A stretch of DNA of 31,860 nt from Russula earlei. Taxonomy: Eukaryota > Basidiomycota > Agaricomycetes > Russulales > Russulaceae. Shown here in pieces: positions 1-8,184 of this stretch. The stretch is taken from NCBI GenBank assembly GCA_025769875.1, contig JAGFNK010000591.1, positions 1 through 31,860 of the forward strand, given 5' to 3'. The translations under genes were made by a program, and so were the position numbers. Within the stretch, counting starts at the first letter, position 1; the number at the start of each line of letters is the position of its first letter. The notes under the pieces were generated by a model. That model was not told the DNA's origin. It worked only from the letters and a program-made list of their open reading frames with translations, and did not search any database.

Positions 1-192
1 AGTGATCAGCTTGATGTGAAGGGCCAGATGAAGATGAGAGGTTGGAACACAGGAAACAAAAAAAGGTATACATGGGCAAGGACCAAGAGAGAATAACGTC
101 CGCGTCAGTGTGGCCACGACAACAGATAAGTGAATAGGAAAATTTGTAGGAGGTTATGATACCCCTATAGCAGAGGCCAGGTCTGTAAACCA

Positions 193-2191
193 TCAGCGAA
201 GGCATCTGACGACGACGACGACGACAGAAAAGCGCTGGGTGGATTGATGGATCAAGTAACGACATGGCTTGGTGATATCACAAGAGGGCGGAAAAGGGGG
301 GAAACAAGAAGGTTCCTGTGAGTTAAGCACGGTACTATGGGTCGTTGAAAGTGACGTGTGAGGTGATATCACAGGAGGAACGGTCTCAAGCAAGCTTGAC
401 CAGTCAATGACTTGCGAAGTAGAAGGTGTCTCCAAATAAGGCGAGGTAGAGGAAGAGCTGGAGATGAGAGATGACGGTAGGCCACTGAGGTCCCCGAATG
501 ATGGCCAGCATCTAATGAATGAACTTGAACTGGCTGTAAAGTGATAATCAAGATCGGGAAAATGGGGCAGTTGAGGATTCGAGTTAAGAAATCAGAATTT
601 GGAACATGATATACGCTGGCATGGCTGAACATAATGAGGTCACACTTCGGATGTGAAAACAAAGACAACATACGTATCCATGCCGCATCGTTTGACAAGG
701 AGGGATAGAATTACAGTCCAAGGTGACGGGAGCCGAGAAGATATCAGTGCCACTAACTGGTTTGACGACAGAGTGTGAGGAGGGGATTGAGGAAGATCCC
801 CAGTCGACGACGAAGAATCCAAGGAAGGGTGACATTTCGCGGCGATAGGTGGACTGCATGATGGCCGGAAAGGCATAGGTGAGGAGCTTGCCGAAACCTT
901 TCGTCTTTGTATCGGCGGGGGCAAAGCATCATCTAGACCGACAAACTCGTCTAATGTGGCCTTCGTCAAATTCAGCTCGCCCTCGCTTGTGACAGATGGA
1001 AGCAGAAGACTCGATTTGAATACGATGGAGGCGTAACGTGTAGAGAAGAATCGATCGGCAAAACTGAGATGGATGCTGTAGCCCGAGCACTGTTACGTTC
1101 GAGCAGAGGGTCAGAAGAAGACCGTGCGTATTCCTGTTCGGAAGAGCGCCCTCGATAAACCTGTGGACTCGATATTTAGTCTATAAACGTGTCCCTAGTA
1201 GCAGTAACGACCTACCGATATCTTTTGGGTGTCCTGGCTGAGTTAGAATACTCCGAGGTGATGATATCTTCAGTTAGACGCCGCTTGCAGCCAGCCACGG
1301 CAGGGGTGGAGTAGTGTCCTCTTCCTCGCTCGAGTCGCAGTCCGACAAGTAGGTGAAGTCATCGGGAGGCATTGAAGAATCGACTTGGAAGGGAACAAAT
1401 ATCCCTTCAGAATCCATGCTGCGATCAAGTGCTTCAGGCATCCCGGGCAGGGTCCAAGACAGATCGTGATCTTCATTGAAGTGTTTCCCTTCTAGAGCTG
1501 GACGCTCCGGGAAATGCGTTTCGGCGACTGCCTTCATTGTAGAAAAGGCAAATACAACACCAAAAGGCACGCTATTGTCCCGTTCGAGGTAAACGCGCCT
1601 GGCAGCAGCTACGGTGGCACCGGGAGAACTTGCAAAAAATTCGCGGGAAAGCCTGGTCCAACCGATAGCATCCCTCATCTCCTCGAACCAGATCTCCACC
1701 TGCGCTGCCGAGGTCCCCGATAGATGACCCAGAGCCTGCAACTGCTTGGTCGTGGGATAGGGGATTGTGGAGGTTTTGCATCAACCAACGATATGCGTGT
1801 GCATCCAGAGCCTTGTGTTGACCGATAATAGACTGCACATCAGAAGGGTGATGAGAAAACCAAGGGATAGTATGGTACGGTTGGAGGAGATGAGGGTGTG
1901 TTCGTGGATATTTCGCTAATAAGGTCGTGTAAACGAGACTGGGCATCCTGAAGAATTGCATCACTTTGTAATAGACAACTGATTATTGTTCTCGATAGAT
2001 CCAGCCACTTGGAAGAGGAGATGATTTGTCTTTTCATCCAATTTCCTGGTGGCTTGAATGGCAGTGACGTGATTTGAAAACTGGGACTGTTCTCTGAAAA
2101 ACTCTTTAAGAGCTCCTTCATCATCGGAGAGAACGGCAAGTAAAAACTGCTGTGCTAAGTGGACGGCCTTTGCCTGTAGAGTGGCTTCCAT
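193..2191 (-). pseudogene. HD1: HD1 homeodomain mating-type protein, reading frame disrupted
   Basis: One partner of the HD1/HD2 heterodimeric transcription factor that controls dikaryon development in mushrooms. ATG at 2191; exon 1 runs to 2009 (61 aa), exon 2 is 1947-1879, exon 3 starts at 1832. Introns 2008-1948 and 1878-1833 keep phase. The atypical homeodomain starts with AYRWLMQNLHNPLS and ends with IWFEEMRDAIGW, followed by the HD1-type stretch TRLSREFF...AAARRVYLERD. The two halves lie in different frames with a break near 1748, and their spacing leaves no room for an intron. A second break near 1300 separates an acidic SEEEDTTPP stretch from CKRRLTED. The Ser/Pro-rich C-terminal region (about 1090 to 193, including LTKATLDEFVGLDDALPPP) is coding-like, but its introns are unresolved. 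The recognition helix has Glu where Asn51 is nearly invariant. It diverges from HD2 over a 194-bp spacer. Family assignment is strong; exact exons and functional status are inference. Confidence 0.78.
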
Positions 2192-2385
2192 AGCCGTAGC
2201 GAACGGGGCGTGTAAAGTGAACGACGGACTGGTTGACCGATTTATGACAATTATATTATAAGGCATGTTACCTAAGCACAATGGGGATGATCGTCAAATG
2301 TCAAATACTGATAAACACTTCGGACTTATTAAAGTAAACCCTTCCTTGCCTGCTGCTCACACCCCCAACTAACTAAACCTCTAGC
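2192..2385. promoter_or_regulatory. Divergent HD1/HD2 promoter spacer
   Basis: This 194-bp gap separates the HD1 and HD2 start codons, the usual arrangement of a basidiomycete HD pair, and must hold both promoters. I see AT-rich stretches and no motif I can name with confidence. Confidence 0.5.
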
Positions 2386-3995
2386 ATGACAAGTAGCGGT
2401 CTCCCTCGATCCCTTCTGTCTGAAAAGGCCCGCAATATATTGGCGATTCTCACTGATGAATACCGGTATCTACCCGATGGCGGCTCACAGTGTGTGCCCC
2501 TCCCTGAAGTTCGAATATCGTCGCAAGACTTTCATCGACATGGGGCTTCGGCCTGAGACCGCTGAACGCTTACTAGAATGTTTCTTGAAATTTGTTGCCC
2601 GCTATAGGCACAGTTTCGAATTTTGTCGTGGTATTCAAAGAGGTTGCCTCCCTCCTTCATATTACCACGACACGTTCGTTGTCCTGTACAAAAGGACTAT
2701 CCAATGTTGGGGATCCCAAATTGCGTCAGCCATTCAAGCTTGGCTATACCGAACTGGTACATCTTCATTGGATCTGCGTAGGCAATGCATAAACGTGAGT
2801 CTTCTCGTCAACAATATTCCGGGAGTCCTAAACCAAACAGATACATGTGGACAATGCTACGAAGAACGATACTCTTCTAAGACTCGGCTTTCAACCAACA
2901 TCGTTCGCTTCAAGTAAAGTGAATTTTTGTCGGAGTTTACCGACAATCATCAGCGTGGCATTAATCATGATGGCATGACTCCACAGTTGGAAGAAGTGTG
3001 TGAGAAGGACGATACTCTATTAACAAAGCCAGCCGACCCCTACCTAGTATGCATATTTCTTCTTTTGGGGGACTCGCCTCATACTCCACCCAGTTGTCTT
3101 CTCCCTCAAGTATCCCGCCAATGTCGACTGCCACGAGATTCGGTGACTTACTCAGCGGAGTGGCACCCTCAACCTGTTTTCCAACGCGATATCCTCCACC
3201 AGGCGAACTGCATACTTCATCTAGAAGAGTTTTTGTTACATCGTTTACCCGTACAGCATTACCTGCTGCTGAGAAGTCATCAGTAAGCTGCGGTGCTGAC
3301 GTGCTGCCTTTGATCAGTCTCTTCAACCAAATGAACGTTTCGGGTTTGGAGGTTGGGACAGCAGCTCAAGCATCTTCTAAAGTGTTTCCTCGGAACTCGA
3401 AACCAAAAAAGATAGAACCACTTCCTCCACTGCTGTCTTCGGTTATAGTTGACGCATCGGGTACCTCCTGCGAAATCCAGCCAACGACAATGGGTTTAGT
3501 TTCAACTGCAAAGTCCACACCTGTAAACGTAGACGCAGAATTGCGCCGTTGCCAAACCGCCATAAGAATTCCACTTCTTCGCCTTCCTCGGACTCAACGT
3601 CATCCTCCGCCTGCGGTGCTGCAGTCCCTTCTTATAGTGCCACACCGCGTCTTCAGTCTACCGAGGTAGCTGTCACAGGAAGGACACCCCAAGACCGTAC
3701 CAATCAGTCGTCCTGTCTATCCTCGTCCCTTCGTCTAACCCGACCCGCACAAAATCTCGCTGAGATGTCAAGTCCGTCAACATCGAAGCCAAGGAAAGCG
3801 ATCCCTCTTCTCCGCCGACCACAGGGTACCTTTTCGTCGCAACAAACATTCCACCCAACTCTACCAGAGTCGAACGTCCCTTCACGCTCAGTGCCACGCT
3901 CGCCTTCTCTCAGTTTGGACACATCTTCCGCTTCATCTTCAGACGAGCTCGATACCCCTCCTTCAACCCCCCCCGCATGTGTCCTCTATTCGTAG
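2386..3995 (+). pseudogene. HD2: HD2 homeodomain mating-type protein, strongly degenerate
   Basis: Divergent partner of HD1. The ATG at 2386 opens MTSSGLPRSLLSEKARNILA and reaches PLPEVRISSQDF. The frame then must shift near 2534 to continue as DMGLRPETAERLLECFLKF. An intron with good signals (GTGAGT, CTAAAC, CAG) lies at about 2791-2836. Homeodomain-like pieces occur in more than one frame: PFKLGYTELVHLHWICVGNA (helix 1-like) and, near 2939-2978, FTDNHQRGINHDG, which has the spacing of a WFQNHRxR recognition helix but without Trp-Phe. The rest (about 3049-3995) is Ser/Pro-rich, as in HD2 C-termini, with another frame change near 3540-3580 and the ending DELDTPPSTPP. Identification rests on position, orientation, domain order and composition rather than an intact homeodomain. 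It could instead be a very divergent allele with badly resolved introns. Confidence 0.55.
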
Positions 3996-4485
3996 CACAA
4001 TAGCCAACGGTAACGGCCATTCCGTCTAAAACCATCTGTTGGCGTTGCATGGGGGGGACATCACCCAGCGATGGCGTTTCGTCAAAACGAAGCATACATC
4101 TCGACCTCACGAAAGGTGTAGGTGGACAAGAACGACCGCTCACCTTTACCTTCAGTGCCTAGTATTCTTCACCCGTGTTTTTGTGGCTCTCGTCTTGGGC
4201 TCCATTGTCTCATTTTCTGGCTGCCTTAGTCTCCCAGCTTTTGCTTATATTTCATTCAATGTATCCTTATTGCATTCCCAAACTGGTTGTGTGCTACGGA
4301 CACCATGTACCTTACAACTCGAACGGTCGTTTTATCCATCTATCGGAATCTACCCCGTTGCGTTTAATGGCGGGGGACATAAGACTTATGTTCCAGTTAT
4401 CTGGATATCACACGAAGGCATTCACATTACACGAGGAAGGCGGCGGCATAACAATACAATTTGTATTCATCTACTCCGCTTGCGA
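3996..4485. other. Intergenic stretch between HD2 and beta-flanking gene
   Basis: About 490 bases between the presumed HD2 end and the stop of the convergent beta-flanking gene. The long plus-strand open frame from 4039 lacks recognisable domains and continues antisense into the beta-flanking exons, so I do not call it a gene. No repeat or RNA gene is visible. Confidence 0.4.
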
Positions 4486-5749
4486 TCACGCAAATTTGGA
4501 GGCCTACGCGGCCCCAGCGTATGGCATCAGTGTCGTCACATTGACAAAAAGAGGCTGAACGCGCACCAAACTCAGCAGGTTGCCCAAGCCACCGCTGTTG
4601 CTACCACCAGTCGGGCCACTTCCGAACTTGCTCTGGAAAAGGAGTTTGGCGACGGTCAAGGCAGCGCCGTTGACCGCCTCCTGCTTCCCGCCACTGCTGG
4701 CGCCACCGGACTGGTCGAAGAGCTTAGAGGCCCTCGGCCATGGCCAGACTGATCAGCTGTGTCTGGGAGCCGCCACCGCCACTGCCGGACGTGAATTTCT
4801 TGAGCACCTGCGCACGACGACGAATGTCCAAAAAAAAAAAAAAAACAATACAAATGATGAACGGGGAGGGCCTTGACCAGATGTGGCAGGCGTACCTGGA
4901 GGGCCGCGGCACTCCCTAGGGACGAGGCCGGTAGGCCCTGAGCGGACCCCTCCTCGTAGACCCTGCGGTGCGCGTCTTGGACGGCGCCCTCGTCGATGGG
5001 ATGATCGTGCTGGTCCTATAACCCCAACAAAAATATCAACATTTTTTTTTTCTTTTCGCGTGAACTGCGTGCGCTCCGTGACGCTGACGCAGGCTTCGCT
5101 GCAGGCGCCCGCGGAGGCGACGACGCACCCTGTTCTGGTGGACGAATGAGAGCGCTGAGGAGAACAGAGAGCTGTCGCCAGAGCCGTGATACTGCGCGGT
5201 GCGGACCGCTTCCTCGTGGTCATCTGTGCGTGTGCGTAGGGCAGAGGGAAGATCGATCGATCAGGTGCTTGGACGGATGGGCGATCGTGAGGATGATGCA
5301 TACATTGGGGACCGCCGTAGCCACTGCCGTGGCCACCTCCTTGTTGCGGGTAGCCTCCTTGTTGTTGTGGGTAGCCTCCTTGTTGCGGGTAGCCCCCTTG
5401 TTGCGGGTAGCCTCCTTGTTGCGGGTAGCCTCCTTGTTGCGGGTAGCCCCCTTGTTGCGGGTAGTCTCCTTGTTGCGGGTGCCCTCCTTGTTGCGGGTAG
5501 TTGGGAGCGTTATACTCTTCACCACCGGTCCTGTTGTACGAAGCTATTATGCAAAGTAAGCCTTAGATGGACCATCGATCCCGAGAGATGTAGGGTGGAC
5601 TGACGGTTGTCGCCTCCAGGGCCGCCATGATGCTGGCCTTGGGAGGACTGATAGGCTTCGTAGCCTTGCTTTGCGAGGTTTATAAAGTTGTCCTAAAGAG
5701 AAGCGGTGAGCATGTAGAGGGGTGAGGGAATCGAAATTACGAGCACCAT
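4486..5749 (-). CDS. bfg: Beta-flanking protein (A mating-type locus flank), one apparent frameshift
   Basis: Conserved fungal protein of unknown biochemical role, typically encoded beside the HD locus. Seven exons fit with phase-consistent introns: 5749-5747 (ATG only), 5692-5605, 5543-5304, 5223-5129, 5015-4896, 4807-4567, 4503-4486. It reads [16 protein letters not shown], then a Gly/Tyr/Gln-rich section with nine YPQQGG-like units, then [60 protein letters not shown] and ASKFA. Expected length is about 267 aa. Exon 6 is 241 nt although both its borders are phase 0: one surplus base in a three-base run at 4731-4733 breaks the frame between MAE and SKLFDQSGG. Either a base-call error or a recent inactivating indel explains this. 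Several introns carry long T-tracts. Family recognition is from memory of the conserved motifs. Confidence 0.82.
5341..5508 (-). repeat. 18-bp tandem repeat encoding YPQQGG units
   Basis: Nine tandem units based on an 18-bp motif (plus strand ttgttgcgggtagcctcc), one with an extra Gln codon (ttg). On the minus strand each unit encodes YPQQGG or close variants ([13 protein letters not shown]). It lies in exon 3 of the beta-flanking gene and looks length-variable by slippage in whole codons. Confidence 0.9.
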
Positions 5750-5932
5750 GGATGATATAATGATAGGCGCGGAGACGAAGCGTTATGTTATCCGGGGAAA
5801 TTAATTAAAAGGGTAATGTCACGCTCTCGTCTTCTCCATTCGTTCACACACACACACACAACGACCCGGACACCGATGCATTCGCACTCACTCTCGCAGC
5901 AGAATAACCTTAACTTTATTTTCTCTCCCGCC

Positions 5933-6496
5933 ATGTCCACCTTCGTCCACTCGTCGCCCACGACGTTTCCCGCCAGCGCCGCCAGTCGACCCCAACTCGC
6001 CCGTGCTCTTCAAGGACAACATCGACCTCGCGCAGACGCAAATCAACACCGTGCGCTCGTTGGCACACGAAGCGCTCAACGCCATGTGCGTTCTCGCCTT
6101 TCCGCAGCCGCTCCCCTCCCTCAGCTATGGCTAACGGTCATCCCGGGCTGTGCAGCAAGGGCGCATACCAACCTGGATCGACCCCCGCACATGCAGCTGG
6201 TATGACCTGTTTTCGCTACTTGTCATATCGACGATGTCTTATTGATGATCCTCTCAGATATTCTTGCCACGTTGAGGCAACAGCTTAGGACACTCGACGA
6301 GCTCCTATATACCACTGGCGTCGGATCTCTGCCTCTTTTACCACCCGAGGCCACCGAACCTTTCGCAGAGGAGCAACTGGCGGATCAAGCTAACAAGGCC
6401 ATTTCGACGTTATTCACTCTTCACACTAGGATGCAAGAGACAGCTGCCGTCGCTGCGAGTATCATGGCAGCCCCAGAACAGGCGCCTCGACGCTGA
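5933..6496 (+). CDS. Small conserved helical protein, function unknown, frame broken near start
   Basis: Three exons with matching phases: 5933-6085, 6156-6199, 6258-6496. The body reads VDPNSPVLFKDNIDLAQTQ, VRSLAHEALNA, KGAYQPGSTPAHAADILATL, RTLDELLYTTGVGSLPLLPP and ends in a predicted helical QANKAISTLFTLHTRMQE segment, about 144 aa in all. It is soluble and largely alpha-helical, with no signal peptide or membrane segment. The only nearby ATG (5933, MSTFVHSSPTTF) joins the conserved frame only if one base is removed from the TTT at 5966-5968; exon 1 is 153 nt where 152 is needed. The frame RRLDAEVMR followed by GTGAGT at 6505 hints that the C-terminus may continue past a second break. I do not recognise the family; a Mediator-type coiled-coil subunit is one guess. 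It diverges from the beta-flanking gene over 183 bp. Confidence 0.6.
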
Positions 6497-6743
6497 GGTT
6501 ATGCGGGTGAGTTTCAAGATCGGTCAACTCTGGTCAAGAGCACAGGCTAAGGATCACCTGCGCTTACGGATAAAGATTACTTTCTTGGGATGCTCCTCAA
6601 GAATATGTACGTCATAAATTACACGGCTGTACCAACACACCACATTACAGTAATACTTCATGCTACTCATACACCGAGTCCTCACTTTGACTTGTTCTCC
6701 GCGATCTGCCGAGCGTGCACACCTGACTCAGGATATGTGCTGC

Positions 6744-7791
6744 TCACTGTGTGTGGTCAACTCTCCCCGGGGCGCTGGTTGCGGGAACACCGCCAGAAGA
6801 TCCTTTCTTGTCAGGACTCGCTGATGCGGACTCGGCAACGCTACCGGCCTCGCCGCCTGTGCCTGTCAGGCTCGCAGGGAGATACGACTACAGATGCAAA
6901 GTAAGCAACGAGCTCGCGTTCCACAAGAGAGACGCAAAAGACACACCGCTGCGGTGGAGATTGCGCTGCTGGCAAAACCCTTGGCCTGCTCGAGGTAGTT
7001 GGCGCCCGCGTTGACGGCCGCCTGCACGTTCTTCTGCCCTCCCGCGACCGCGGCGACCGTCGTCTCCTCCATCTTCGCGCTTGCGCTGCTGGCGAGACCC
7101 TTCGCCTGCTCGAAATAATTGGCGCCCGCGTCGACGGCCGCCTGCACGTTCTTCTGCCCTTCCGCGACCGCGGCGTCCGTCGTCTCCTCCATCTTCGCGC
7201 GAAGCTGCGTCACGGCGTCATACGCGTTTCCAGTGACGCCGGGGCCTCGAGTCTAATGCGCTGAAGTGTCAAAAAAAAAAAAAAAAAGCATACCCGTCTC
7301 CCCGAATGCCGAAAAAAAAAAGGGGGGGGGGGGGGGGGGGTGGGGCGCCTGGACCTCACTTACCTTCGCTGTGGACGCGGCGTGCTCGGCCACGCCCTTC
7401 GCGCGTTCCGCGGTCTCGTGCACCTCCCGGGCTCTTTCTGGCGTCGCTTGTTCCGCCTCTGCGCGAGCCGCGGTGGTGGTGGCCCCAGCGCCGAGGACGC
7501 CGCTCGGCAGGAGCGGTTGGGCCTAGGTCCCAAGCACACACGCGAACGATGAACGAATATAATGGCGTCAGGGCGTCAGGGGCACAAGCGATGACCGAGG
7601 GTAGAAAGACGGGCACCTCGGCGATGAGCGCCGCCTCCTTTGCGGCAATCCGTTCTAGCGTGGCGCGATTGCGGATCTCTTGAGGGGTCGAGGTTTCGGT
7701 CTCAATGATGGCGGCGGTTGTCTCGTATCTGCACGACGAGGTGAGTACGAGCAGTCTGAGTCAGGCAAAGGCATAGTATGTACTCGGACAT
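6744..7791 (-). CDS. LEA-like repetitive amphipathic-helix protein
   Basis: Exons 7791-7784 (ATGTCCGA), 7728-7617, 7522-7364 and 7252-6947 join in phase; a last exon from 6862 to a stop at 6744 is less certain. The protein starts MSEYETTAAIIETETSTPQE and becomes rich in Ala, Glu, Lys and Gln: AARAEAEQATPERAREVHE, then two 40-residue repeats containing KMEETT, AVAxGQKNVQAAVxAGANY and EQAKGxASSA. This composition resembles late-embryogenesis-abundant and other stress-induced amphipathic-helix proteins that bind membranes when dry. The final exon (ending APGRVDHTQ) needs a one-base phase adjustment relative to the GTGTGT donor, so the C-terminus is tentative. The introns contain long homopolymers. 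No catalytic motif is seen; the stress role is inference from composition and a CRE site upstream. Confidence 0.65.
6961..7200 (-). repeat. Two 120-bp tandem coding repeats
   Basis: 6961-7080 and 7081-7200 are near-identical 120-bp units, each encoding 40 residues on the minus strand (KMEETT...QNVQA-type...EQAKG). They lie in frame inside the LEA-like gene, so copy-number change would not break it. Confidence 0.9.
7269..7341. repeat. Homopolymer cluster in an intron (A17, A10-G19)
   Basis: A run of 17 A at 7271-7287 is followed by 10 A (7312-7321) and 19 G (7322-7340). All lie within the 7363-7253 intron of the minus-strand LEA-like gene, where they read as pyrimidine tracts before the acceptor. 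Lengths may be inexact. Confidence 0.85.
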
Positions 7792-8184
7792 GATGCAGTA
7801 GAGAGTTCTTGGTGACGCGGGGATCTTTTTATTGTCTCGCAGCAATGGAGCTTCAGTTGGAGCGACACAAATTGATGACGTCACCTCTATTTTCATAAAT
7901 ATTTCCATTCCATTGCAGTGAGAGGGAAGGAATGATACGGACTAATTGTAAGAAGGAAAGGCCATTCAACACTGAAATGCTACACACATGCTCGGGAACG
8001 ATTCACGAGTAGATGAGGAGAACAGGTGGTCATGGAATAGGAGAAAACGTAAGAGGCGGATGGCATCCGAGATGATGAACATAAGACGAGGAGAAACAGA
8101 GACGTGTTTGATGAGAACGATGAAGGGTATAAAGGTAGGACAAAAACAGTTCATGAACAGAAGACATACATGAAAAAGAACACG
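7792..8184. other. Intergenic region between LEA-like and glycogenin genes
   Basis: About 390 bases hold the LEA-like promoter (with the CRE site) and the 3' flank of glycogenin. The short open frames on both strands have no coding character that I can support. Confidence 0.4.
7876..7883. promoter_or_regulatory. CRE palindrome upstream of LEA-like gene
   Basis: The exact palindrome TGACGTCA lies 85 bp upstream of the LEA-like start codon. It is the known binding site of Atf1/CREB-type bZIP factors, which drive stress genes in fungi. Its role here is inferred from position. Confidence 0.45.

Noticed and set aside
4039..4752. 237-codon plus-strand open frame
   Set aside because: Its 3' half is antisense to well-supported beta-flanking exons, its 5' half lacks any domain, and it has no plausible intron signals.
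5146..5603. Plus-strand frames rich in LLRVAS / VAGSLL repeats
   Set aside because: They are the complementary readings of the YPQQGG minisatellite; the minus-strand reading has phase-consistent introns and conserved flanks.
6590..6904. 104-codon plus-strand frame
   Set aside because: Overlaps the 3' end of the LEA-like gene antisense; no domain, and no link in phase to the upstream small gene.
7940..8180. Short Arg/Met-rich frames upstream of glycogenin's 3' end
   Set aside because: Composition and length fit non-coding 3' flank; no conserved motif.
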